A stretch of 64,000 bases of DNA from Bremia lactucae (Eukaryota; Oomycota; Peronosporomycetes; Peronosporales; Peronosporaceae). Below are positions 23,773 to 34,548 of this stretch, piece after piece. The stretch covers positions 4,253,806 through 4,317,805 of the forward strand of contig NC_090612.1 of NCBI RefSeq assembly GCF_004359215.1. Direction: 5' to 3'. The position numbers and the translations under genes were made by a program. The stretch's first letter is position 1; each line of letters starts with the position of its first letter. Under the pieces are notes generated by a model. The model had not been told where the DNA came from, did not search any database, and worked only from the letters and a program-made list of their open reading frames with translations.

Positions 23773-24504
23773 ATGGTTCGTGTCTACGTCGCGGCATTGG
23801 CAGCCATTTTCGCATTAAGTGCCTCTGCTACTTTACATTTGACGCTCGCAAACGCTTCATCGGTAACTACTGAAGAAGGTGACGGTCGTCCTCAAGGGAA
23901 GTTACGCGTCAATGCAGCAACAAATGTCGAAAGCGACGAGAGATTTCTAGACGGATTAAAAGCTCTTGTCCGTGGTTTCTATGACCTTACGCCTTTCGCA
24001 CCACGCTTTCAGAAGGACACATATTCCAACCTTTTATTGAAACTGAATTTGTCTTTCGAACAGTTTTCTGGGAAGGACACCTTGCAGCTTCGGCGATTGT
24101 ACGACGCCGCTAGGAGGCATAACAAGGTGAATCCAACAAACCCTGTCTCGGTATATACAGGATTGGTAGAAAAGTATGGTGAGTTTGAAATAGTAAACAT
24201 GGTGTATTCGCTAAAACATGCACAATCAAGCAAATCCCGTGATGTGCTCAAGCGACTCGGCAAAGAGGAAAAATGGTATTGGAAGGATAAGAAGGATGCG
24301 GGGAAAATGTACGCAGAGGCGCTCGACCTGGGCAACGAGTTTACAGTGAAGAATATGGTTTCGAAATTATCGAAGCTAGAACAGTTTTTAAATCGCATCG
24401 ACCAAAAGGCTAGCGAGGAACAATTGAAAGCTTTGGTTGTTGCCGATATTGAAAGGGTGAAAACGAAAAAAGAAAGCGTTTCACCTAGCGACGTTGAGAT
24501 GTGA
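23773..24504 (+). CDS. Secreted RXLR-like effector candidate, GKLR type
   Basis: 243 residues from ATG 23773. That ATG starts directly with a signal peptide (MVRVYVAALAAIFALSA), whereas the in-frame ATG at 23725 would put 16 polar residues before it. After probable cleavage the sequence has GKLR (42-45), then NVESDERF with DER (55-57) where EER is expected. This is the RXLR-EER layout with a glycine-for-arginine change. The C-terminal domain is charged and probably helical, with aromatic residues (FYDLTPF, KWYWKDK) but no confidently recognised WY module. No intron. Proteins of this class are secreted and act inside host plant cells; the target is unknown. A decayed paralogue lies 0.7 kb downstream. 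Confidence 0.85.
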   Translation: MVRVYVAALAAIFALSASATLHLTLANASSVTTEEGDGRPQGKLRVNAATNVESDERFLDGLKALVRGFYDLTPFAPRFQKDTYSNLLLKLNLSFEQFSGKDTLQLRRLYDAARRHNKVNPTNPVSVYTGLVEKYGEFEIVNMVYSLKHAQSSKSRDVLKRLGKEEKWYWKDKKDAGKMYAEALDLGNEFTVKNMVSKLSKLEQFLNRIDQKASEEQLKALVVADIERVKTKKESVSPSDVEM

Positions 24505-25222
24505 GATGTGCTGGCACCTTTGTGCTCTTTGCCAAGTGGAAGAACGAAATGCTAACGTCACCAATGGACTGAAGCGCAATGACGAAATAGACAGGATTAT
24601 CAATCAGAACTTCGACAAGTTCTGGAACAGTTAGGCTCGAATTGATGTCATAATGGGTTGTGTTCTTGGTAGAGTAAGAAGTTGCTAATACACTCACTTT
24701 TTACGATATTTATGCGGCTATCTGTTAATAATACACGAGCTCGTTTACTTCCTTACTGTTGTTACCTCGCGATCAACCGATTTGAAGTGGCACATGAAAG
24801 CAAAGAAGAATACGACTTCAGATGCTTGATTCTTAAATGCCTAGAATAAGAAGTGCCCTCTGTGCTGTTGTCAAGCGTATGGAAGTAAACGTCTTGAAAG
24901 GAACAAGCCAAAAAGAAACACGACGACGGAAACATTGCCATGAGCGTCTAGCAAGTGTTGGTGTAGGTCGCAAGCATGTGGAATGCCAAGGTTTTCGAGA
25001 AAATGGCTCTTAATCGACAGCAAGGATAGCGATTCGATCTGAATGATTGGCTTCTTGATTTGCGCCACTCAATCTTGGCTTAATCACGTTGATAACGAAA
25101 CCGCCTCAATGCAAGAAAATGCTAAAAGGTATTGCAACGCCGAGTATTGTTGCTGAGAATTTTGTTTTTGTGTTCTCTAAACTTATAGAATTTATCGTCT
25201 ATCGCGAGCACGGTGGAAGCAA
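24505..25222. other. Intergenic between effector and its relic
   Basis: No gene supported. Open frames here are short and without family motifs. Confidence 0.4.
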
Positions 25223-25780
25223 ATGGTTTGAGTCTACGTCGCCGCATTAGCAGCCTTCCTCGCGTTTAGTGCCTCAGCTTCGGCTACTTCACAAGAGACG
25301 CTGGAATAAACGCTTCATTATGCTGATCAGAGTGACGCTTCTTCTCAAGAGAGGTTACGCGCTCACGCAGCAGCAAATGGTAAACCGACGAGAGAGTCTA
25401 TATGGAAGGAACCAGGATCCTGTGCCGGTTTTTAAAGGTGGACGTGGTAGCAATTTTGAATCGTGTGGGGGATCTGGACATGGTTTAGATAAAGTTCTTA
25501 CAAGTGCGGAACTTCATCTACTGACAGTACTCAACTTCGTTATATGCGCTATTGAATATCAAGTATTGCGCGTTGCTGGTAAAGGCGTCGGAGACGGAAA
25601 AAAATTGAAGACGCTAGCGTTATTAAAAAAACTGTTGAAGGAACAAAATAGGCTTTGGACAAAGGCTGGAGAGCGCTTTGCGAAGAAGAAACGATAGATT
25701 GGCTGACGCTGGACGAAGCCTGGTCGAAATATGCGTTCATGGCGAGGTGTTGTTATAGCCTTAAGTGCAAAGAGAATAGA
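25223..25780 (+). pseudogene. Decayed paralogue of the GKLR effector
   Basis: ATG 25223 starts a signal-peptide coding stretch clearly homologous to 23773 (VYVAALAA followed by FLAFSASAS). Codon 3 is TGA where the neighbour has CGT. A TAA follows about 30 codons in, and later frameshifts separate a block with QERLRAHAAANGK (position of GKLR), a middle block ending KAGERFAKKKR at 25697, and a shifted tail ETIDWLTLDEAWSKYAFMA to about 25780. It is a tandem duplicate that has lost function. Confidence 0.75.
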
Positions 25781-26164
25781 CATGTTCTCTTACTTGTATG
25801 AACGCTTTTATCGCGCTGGCACACATCCGTCTGGCACGATTAAACCTTAGAAGCAATCCTCACTATAAACAGTCAAACCTTATTTTTAAAATTCTTGTTC
25901 AGTTTTATGAGTTGTTTTTTCAAAGTTAAAAAAGAATCATCAAACAAAACATTATCAAAAATGCTAAACCTTTGTTGTCACAGGATTGCTGTTAGCTGTA
26001 AAGTTTTTGTGGTAATATAAAATACACGATCTCGTCAGATTATATGATCAGTGCTTCTTTTCTTTTTTAACTCATCTTTTAGTGTCTTTTTATTATTGAC
26101 CATGTTAAAAAAACGACTTTTGAACCTGATCTGGGTTCATTACTTTGTTGCAAGAATCTGCTAA

Positions 26165-26236
26165 GAGATGTCGCACCGCAGAGAATTGATGCTATTGAGA
26201 TGCTGTATATTCTATTATACTACAGGTTACTGAACC
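26165..26236 (+). repeat. Diverged copy of effector upstream segment
   Basis: Matches 23632-23700: both share AGATGTCGCA, AGAGAATTGATGCTA and GAGATGCTGTAT-like blocks. It is probably the residue of a third tandem unit. Confidence 0.6.
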
Positions 26237-26700
26237 AAACTTTAATTCGTGGTAAGATTACCTTTTTTCTGGACGTACTTAATTCGTTTAATGCCCATCG
26301 TGCTAAGGATTCACAAAATTTACAACAAAATATTCTTCAGCTATTAGATCATGTGGAAGTGTGCAATTCAATTCCTGTACTGTAAGTGCTATCTGTCTAA
26401 CTAGATTGATGTCTATCAATAAAAGGGCGCAATTACAGGAGCTTTACCGCTTCGGACGATAATGATAATAAGCCACGTGGTTATTGATTCTACGATAATA
26501 GCAAGTCTGAAGTTAAATTTTTAAAAAATTTCAGAAAGCTTTTAAGAAAAACATGATTTCGTTGAATATATAAATAATGAATATTTCCGTTTTATTTAAA
26601 CTAAATGTACGACACGGACGTATTTTTTTTGTTTTATATAGTATAAACAAAAAACAATGTCCACGTCGCTCATCGTCGGAAACAATTTAACAAGACTCTT
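26237..26700. other. AT-rich intergenic DNA
   Basis: Nothing recognisable. Confidence 0.4.
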
Positions 26701-26705
26701 AAATG

Positions 26706-27214
26706 TGTAGCGGGGCACCTTTCACTAGTACTGGGAAGTGCTAGCTGATCTTACACTGAATTCAGTGAAGGTTAGATGCCTCGAGACTTCACGTACACAG
26801 GTATAGAGAAAGGTTTCTAAGTAGCCAAGGGTCTTTAACTTACCAAGGTAATTCAAAGGATTAGAATTAGGGAAAAGTAAAACTGTATTAATATATTTTG
26901 TTTTTTACGTAACGATCTTCTATCGACTACTGAACTTATTATAGCAATATTTAACTAAGTATGGCGCCTCCTTGCGCACCGCACAATCGTGTCTTATAAT
27001 GATTGGCGGGGTTGGTTTACACTTTAATCAACCAATAAATAGACCTTATGTCTTATTGCATCAATATTATCCAATTTGGAAATATTGGAACTATTTAAGT
27101 CAAATTACTAAAGATTAATATTTATGTACTTCTTTATTTTTTCCTCTTAAAGGAAATAACACTTGTTATTCCTCTTACTGGAAATTATACTTATGTAATG
27201 GGAACCCCGTTACA
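26706..27214 (+). repeat. Solo LTR, gypsy family C
   Basis: 509 bp from TGTAGCGGGG to CCCCGTTACA, flanked by the direct repeat AAATG (26701-26705 and 27215-27219). A diverged 3' portion of the same LTR lies at 43866-44067. No internal domain remains. Confidence 0.92.
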
Positions 27215-27219
27215 AAATG

Positions 27220-27616
27220 TGGCTGATCAAGAAACATGTAACTTAAGACACAAAATACCGTACAGCGCACAGAGATGGAATTGCACGCTTCACGTGTCCT
27301 TAGATTAGCTAGAAGTGACTCATTGCTCACCGCCACTTCGCGCGTCTGTCAACGATTCGAGGTTAAGTATTTGCGACAAGATGTAACGCAAATTAACATA
27401 ATTTCTTGTTATTCTGTTAAGTCAGGAAGCTAAGAAATTTCTCACATGCAGTTTAACTTTTTCCCAATGCTTAGTCTTCCGTGATAATTACCTTTCGTTG
27501 CTAAGCCATAAATAGCAATTCCAAATTCTTCCTCTACACGTCCTGTACGTGAGAAACTCGGAGGCAACTTTTCCACATGTAGGTTAGCTTGTGAAGATGC
27601 AGTGGTACCGGTTACA
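27220..27616. other. Unassigned, possible eroded LTR
   Basis: The stretch ends CCGGTTACA just before a primer-binding-like CCTGGTAG (27617-27624), so it may be the worn 5' LTR of the element that follows. There is no clear left end. Confidence 0.35.
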
Positions 27617-30600
27617 CCTGGTAGATCTTCGTGCTCCATTCATCGACCACTTGCGTACCATCCAACATGGTCATGTCGGCAGAAGACGATGGAGCTTTAA
27701 CGCCGCGCAAAAAGGCGTCCACGCAACGCATGAAAAGATCATCCATTTAAGTAGCATTGAATGGAACGCGTTCGAACGTTTGAGTTTAGCCGTACGCAGA
27801 CTGCCCTTCAGCGCCATGCTGTTCGCTTTACAAAGAGATGGTCAACATGCGGCTATAGCCAAGTTCATACAACATGAACTCGACGGGGCCGAAAAAAAGA
27901 AAAGTTGCTTGACCAGAATGACTCTCAACACGCAGAGATGTTACAAGAACAGGAAGATCCAAAGTAATAATTGTTGATAAAGCAGCTCTTAAGGCTGCAA
28001 GCGGGCCGACTCTTTCGCGTCGACGTGGTAAGATGGTCGTCGAATATGAAGATGTCATTGAAGCTTGCCGCATCTATAACAAAGCGGCCAAAGTAAATTG
28101 TAGCATGTCCAACTTGGCTCGACGTGCCTAAACATGGGCCTTAGGGCTTTAGCTTCACGACTTTACGTGTTTGGGTCGTTTAAGGTCTTTAAAACCCAGC
28201 TCAGACAAACGTTTGAGCAGCAACATGCCGAATACAGGGCGCGGGCAGAGCTCCTGAATTAGAAACAAGGCAAGCTTCATCTTCATGCTTATGTATAACC
28301 TACAGGATACTTAGTGAAATGAATCGTGATTCATCCAATTGATGAACAAACAAAGGTAGTTGTGCTTATTAAGGGCCTTACAGATGGGCTAATCAAGACA
28401 CACCTGTTCCGGCTCGAATTAAAGACGCTACATTAGGCGATCCCTATAGCGGAAACAAGTTTCGTCCAGTGTGGTGCTTGTCGTTCATCGAGACGACAAG
28501 AGGCCGAATATTTATTAGACCAATGTACCTCTTTTATGTAGAGAGCGAGAATCCTCGCTCTTAAAGTAACGAACGACTGCGAATATACAATCGCTATAAA
28601 AGACAGGGCCTTAAGCCTTTGAGGGTAGTGTCCCACGCCTAGTACGAAGAAACAATGAACATATGATCGGCCTCCCTATAGGAATAGCAAAGGACGCGGA
28701 TTTGACCTCAGGTCGAAGTGATAAAGGGTTTATTAATTGATTGTGGGGCGTCAAAGAATGTTATTCGACGCCAATCGCTAGAAGATCGTAGGCACAAGTA
28801 ATTTGAGTGCGACATACCTCATTAGGAGGACAGTGCACGCGCATCTGTAATGGTAACGAGCGTGTAGTTATTTCTTAATTCACGCTTAAGGATTGGTAGA
28901 ACAATGCTGATTTCATTGCACTGAATTTAAATGACAAAAATTTGATGTCATCCTAAATGAAGCATGGCTTAGACGGTACGAGCCTTGCATCAATTGACAG
29001 ATCGGCCGTTACGATACGTGTCTCTCGTTTACCAAATGGCGACTGGATGAACGTCCTCGTGCTTCAAGAAGCGTGCGGATGTACTACGAGTGAGTGCGAA
29101 GACCTCATTTGCGGCTCAGTTATTAGTACAACAGCACAAGACATAGTTATGCCAACCCATTAAACTGTGAAATTAAATGCAGACGGCTGTGCACAAATAC
29201 AGGCAGCAACAATGGGACATTAATCGAGTAAGTCGGCTTGCAAAGGTGGTATAACTAGCCACTCCTATACCATCCCGCTTGGGGGTACTAACTGCTGTGA
29301 ACGAAATCCTGTTCACGCATAAGGATCTCATTAAATTCATCCATCTAATCTATTGACGAAAAAATTTGTACTCTTTGACATACCGTCAATTTTACGTCTT
29401 TTATGGTATCGGTATTTAAGCCGCCACGTCGCAGCTTTCAAGTACAAGTACGTTATCAGGTCGATCTTGTGTCGAGTACATTGATCCTTAGACAACTCGT
29501 ATGCTGCCGAACCTGGAACACATCCGCAAATTCAATCAAATATTAAAAAAAGGTTTTGCGTTCAACGACTCCCAAAGACTGAGACGTGAAACGTTTAATC
29601 CGAGCTTATTCCCTCAATATCGTAAAGACTTTTCTCTTATTTATTTGGAGCGTATCCTCCCCTACAACCACGAGATTTAGTTGCGCAACCACATCGAGAT
29701 CCTTTACGCTTGACTTTCCGGTCGATCAAGAATTTCCGCAAAAGCAGTTGCCGTATAGGCAAGCATTCTAGTCAGGGGCTTAGTAATGCCCCTGCTACTA
29801 TCAGCAGGTGTGCAATCCATCTGTTGAGATCGATAAGGGAATTCGCGCCGAATTTTTTGATGACGCCTTTGTTCATAGCAGAACCTTGAACGTAAAGTCG
29901 GACGTTAAGGTACATCGTAACCACACCTGAAACGTTCATACACTTAGATTGCCAATAAATTTTACGAGTGTGGATTCGCTGCTAGCGATAAACTACTTCT
30001 TGGCGCATCGTGGGTAAACGCGGTGTACGCTATGATCCTGAAAAGATCAAGGCAATCATTGACGCTTGTGCCAGTCGATGTAAAGGGACTTCAAAAGTCT
30101 GTCGGCCTAGTGGTGTCCTTCCATAAGTACTCACCCAATTATGCCGAAATGACACTAAATATTCTTTCTTTGTTATAGAATCAAGTGAAGTGGTCATGGA
30201 ACGCTGATTGTCGGCGTTTCTTTGAGGATATCAAGTAAAGCTTGATGAATCGCCAATCCTGACGATTCCCAAGACATACCATTTCATGTGGTCGGTGGCG
30301 CCAGCATTTTTGCAACTGGCTGTGCGTAAGTGATATATGACACAGACGGAGCAGAGCGCATCGCCTTCTGTTTTCCGTTGCGTCAGCTTCAACTAGCTGA
30401 GCCGAATTTTCTAGAGCATGACAAGGAACTCCTTGTCATGAAATATGAACTGTAAGTTTAGGGTCTATCTATCAGGAGATAGACCTGTCGCAAAGATTAG
30501 CGAGATGGTTGTCTTTCTTTGTAGAGTAAGAATTCTCCATTAAATAGAAACGGGACAACTTATGATAGCCGCTGATGTCCTTTCGTGCCAGCTCGGATTT

Positions 30601-32156
30601 GAGCCGGCTGCGCAAGTCAAGAGTGAGGATAAGCCCACTGCTGCAAGAATTAACAGGGAGCATAAGCCCACATTAGCACCAATTAGTGTCCAGACGTCAG
30701 CATTGCTTGACGACGTAAGAAGAGCCTATTAAGACGATAAGTTTCCTAAATGTTGATAAATTGCCTCAGAAATCCATCGCAACAATCCTCAAAAGGTTCC
30801 TCGAAATTTTTTATCGACCTTCAACAGAGAGATGCACAATACGCAATGTTTATTTGTATTATACAGCCATCGCTGGCAGCAAAACTCTTCTCGTCACCTA
30901 TAATAATTTGCGATTACGTATTTTGCATGAGTGTCACGATGCACCAATAAGTAGCCTTCGATGGCGTGAGAAAACTAATCACACGGTAAGCCGCGATTTC
31001 TTTCAGATGAATTCGTCCGCAAGTACATACTTGCTTGCGAAGTTTGTCAACGGTTGAAGCCTAAAGTTTCATCTCGTGCTCCAATACAACCTACGCCTGT
31101 TCGTCAAGTGTTGGCAGCCTGTATCTATTCTTGTGTTTTCTTACCGTTTCAGCAAGATGGTGCATCTTGCTGCAATCCCGGAGATGATCGCAGCCAAAGG
31201 CTGGGACCGCGTCTTTGTGGATACGACATTTCGACTCCATGGGTTACCCCGTGAACTACTCTCGGATTGAGAGCCCAGATTCACGGCGAAGTTTTGGAAA
31301 TCTGTGTTCATACACAATCAAAAATGTCAACTTGTGACATCTGAAAACCGATGGTCAGACGAAACGTGCAGACTATATCAGCGAAGAAATACTTCCCGTA
31401 AAGAGTTGGGACCGAGTTCTCGCCGATGGCAGAATTTGCTATTAGCAAACAATTCGGCCCATGCATCAACAAAGCATACACCGTTTCTCATGAATAGCTT
31501 ACGCCATATTCGTATGACCACCTTGTTTGAGAGTGAATCTTATTCGGTGGAGGCTGGCTCAATCAAGAATTTCTTAGCTCTTGCTCATCCCGCATTGACT
31601 CAATTGTCAATGCGAAGGATACTAATGATGATTCAATCAACATTGATAAAACCAAACTCAGTTAAGCGAAAAGCTTTTTGCTGACTTTGATTGCTATGAT
31701 GCCACACTAGAAAAAAATATTATTGGTGAGAACAATGATGCTCTTACTAAATGTGAGAATGATTTCTCCCCGATGTGCACCGGAAACACTGAAACAAAAG
31801 CAAATACAAGTCAGCAAATGATTTACTGTTGGTTCAATAAGCAGTTTTGTGCAAGATTCCATCGCTGATGCGGAAAACCGACAGAAACGGAACGCTGATA
31901 ACAATGGAAGAGCAAATATTCTTATATTCAAAGTTAATGATCTAGACCTACTGTCTAAGTTTTATCTACTTAAACATGAAGTGACGAATATCGACAGTAA
32001 TAAATTACTGCCCAAGCATATCGGCTCGTTCCGTGTACTGCGTCGCAAAGGCAATGCGTACACGATCGAGCTGCCCCGTGGGATGCGTACGCATCCTTTG
32101 TTTTACGTCAGACGTCTCCGCCCGTACCGTCAGCACAAGGCTTCGATCGAACTCTG
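27617..32156 (+). mobile_element. Decayed gypsy element A4
   Basis: Heavily mutated family-A relative. Plus-strand blocks: Gag with AAIAKFIQHELDGAE (near 27850-27900) and a capsid piece near 28180-28300. The protease active site IDCGAS follows at about 28737-28755. RT includes the FDDAFVHSRT block near 29857-29890, and RNase H runs to about 30520. The integrase zinc region (LRILHECHDAP) is near 30915-30950, the integrase core MVHLAAIPE... lies from 31159, and the C-terminal segment GMRTHPLFYVRRLRPYRQ ends near 32140. The segment 29250-29640 is inverted. It ends abruptly at 32156 in the fragment of another element. Confidence 0.85.
29250..29640 (-). repeat. Inverted reverse-transcriptase segment in A4
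   Basis: Within the plus-strand element, this block matches the minus-strand orientation seen at 40560-41110 and 58080-58625 (protease-RT linker and first RT motifs). Plus-strand pol resumes near 29780. Confidence 0.65.
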
Positions 32157-33220
32157 AACTCAGCCCTAGGCGGTTCAAACGTCTGTTTGAGCCGGTCTTT
32201 AAAAGCCTCTAACAACCCAAAGACATATGGGTCGCGCAACTTAAGGCCTAATGCCCAAGTTTTGGCACGACCTGCCAAATTTACTGAGCAAATGCGACTT
32301 GCATTTGCTCGTCGACGATGCGACGAGCCCTTATGGCATCGTCCAACTCGAAAACCATCTCAAGAGGGAGTATTCTTCGAGTCCCCTATACTTAGAGATG
32401 TCAATCTTTAAGGTTTCGGGACGACGCGTTTGTGTCGTCCCAGGTACAGGGGTCTGTACCTGCTGTAACCTCAACAGTTCTGCCTGATGAGAGCCTTGCT
32501 GATTTAGCAAGGCTACCTTCTCCTTCGCCTCGTCAAGTTCATGTTGTATGAACTTGGCAATGGCTGAATGGAGGGCATCTTTGTCCAAACTGGACAGCAT
32601 GGCCAATATGGCATCGTTCCCTACGGTCGAACGAATGAGTTCGACCGCACTCCTTTCTATGTCAGTTAGAAAGAAGAAGTTGTCACGCGAAACGTGATGC
32701 GTATTTTCATTATCATCTAACATGTCCATGTTAGATGATGGCACTGTGGTCCTTGGACGGACTAGAAAGTGCTACCATGTGTAACGGGGCACTGCCGACT
32801 TGTACTGCTTCAGTACAAGTCCACTTTGCACTGGCTCAGTGCGAGTGGTGCCTCACGTCACTTCACGTACACCTGTACTTGTAGAGGAAAACTCGCGTTC
32901 AAAACACTTTTTTTAAAGAGGGTTAAAAGATAACTGTATTTAATATAATTAAGTTCTTCCGTTTTCTATCTTTATACACTAACTTAATTATATACTAATA
33001 CTTTACATGTAATAAAAGTCTTATATGTCTCTCTCTGCGCGTGCCCAGCGCTGACTGGACCGCAGTGCAAGTAAATATAATAGTCTATATCTACCAATGG
33101 ATAAGCTTTCCGAATATTACTATGTAAAGTAATATCTTCCAAATATTATCAGCCTTTTCGATAATATATTAATTCACAACCTTTTTGTGTTAATCTCATG
33201 TAACGATACACCCCGTTACA
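32157..33220 (-). mobile_element. Gypsy element fragment A5 (gag and 5' LTR)
   Basis: Minus-strand 5' end of a family-A element: LTR 33220-32780, primer-binding TGGTAGCACT just inside it, and Gag 32744-32331 (starts MPSSNMDMLDDNENTHH, with the IAKFIQHELDEAKEKVALL block). The capsid piece is cut off at 32157, where it abuts the plus-strand A4 element tail-first at CGAACTCTGAACTCAG. Confidence 0.85.
32780..33220 (-). repeat. 5' LTR of fragment A5
   Basis: 441 bp, TGTAACGGGG...CCCCGTTACA. The last 22 bp (33199-33220) hold TGTAACG-N8-CGTTACA, a 7-bp perfect inverted repeat shared by family-A LTRs. Confidence 0.92.
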
Positions 33221-33292
33221 TAGGGTGTGTGTCCAAGTAGAGCGTGGCATTTACGTATTTAGAGCGTGGCATTACGACGTGCTCGCCTACAA
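33221..33292 (+). repeat. Fragment of family D LTR
   Basis: The TAGGGTGTGTGTCC...GAGCGTGGCATT...GCTCGCCTACAA stretch matches one end of the family D LTR at 61512-61821, suggesting A5 inserted into an older D copy. Confidence 0.6.
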
Positions 33293-34548
33293 TAATACTA
33301 GGAAGATGAAAAGTATTGTAGCTTTTTTGTCGAATCGCCTTTAACACGATTAGGCATTTTACACGAAAAGTAGCAACTACAAAGATTGATGTTGGCCTAC
33401 ATCAACCCGCTTCCCTCGTACTATTGCTTACAAGCACTCGTTAAAGCTTAGTTAGCTATGAAACTGAAAACGTATTTTATACGTTTTCCCTCAATTTCAT
33501 ATGTTACGCAGTCTTATTAGTGATAAATTATAATATTTGTGTCTCTGAAAAAAGGTTACATTTCAAATTAGTGTAAAAGCAATGCCAGAAGGGGAAATGT
33601 TACTTTTGAAGTTTTTGCATTTTATTTCAAACCGCGCCGAAAGAGTTTTACATTGCGCCAACCAGCTTTGGAACCAGCAATGCCGAAGAACAGCAATAAA
33701 TGATTTTAATTGCGGCGTGTGCATCATCTGACTCACCTAGTTCATCGCTGCAAAGTGCCTAGGTTATGAAATGTATAAATCATTTCTGCCGGCAAACGAT
33801 CGGCACATTTAATCGTTTTGACCCGATTTGACATCAAAGACTATTCGTACTGATAGGTGTGAGTCGAATGAAATAATTACATTGCTACAGTCTGAAATGT
33901 CGCTCTTGTCATACGTTGGAAAGGCTCGCGCCTTTGAGAAAATTGCCCCACTACCTGGAATTCAACAAGAAGAAGAGCCGGCTTGGTATCGGATGTCCAT
34001 GGCAAAAAGACATGTATTTTACGGTATCTGATGCCCAAAGACATGTGTCCCTTTGTATCCAACGCACAAAAACAACATATGATTTTTTGCAATTTACATT
34101 ATTTATTAAATAGAAACCCTTGTTGCCAGCAGAATGGCTGAATATAATCGAATGTATGGGTGCAGTTTGTATAATTTTATCGGCTTCAAGGCGCGATGTA
34201 CAAAAATCGTAGACAAATATTCTTAAGCCTAGCTTCGTTGAATTCTCGGCTTTCTCAGAAATATACGCGGAAGATATAGTGGCAAAGCTCGAGCAAAGGA
34301 ACTTGGCGGGAAAGCGTCGGGCATGTCGCATGCCTTAAGAGAGCAATTGGGATCAATTCCAATTCAAAAGTCTAAGCTATTCAAATCGTATCACTTTTTC
34401 CATAGAACCAGTATTGGATCAGAGCAGTAAATTTTTATTCACAAGCCATAAAAAGATCAAAGCAGCTCTCTTTAACGATCTCCAGTCGGGTCAGGATCCA
34501 AGTCTGACACCGCAGTCTTCATTCTTCAATTTCGTGTCAAGAACTCAC
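33293..34548. other. AT-rich intergenic upstream of effector
   Basis: No gene supported. It contains the promoter of the effector at 34549, but no element can be named. Confidence 0.4.
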
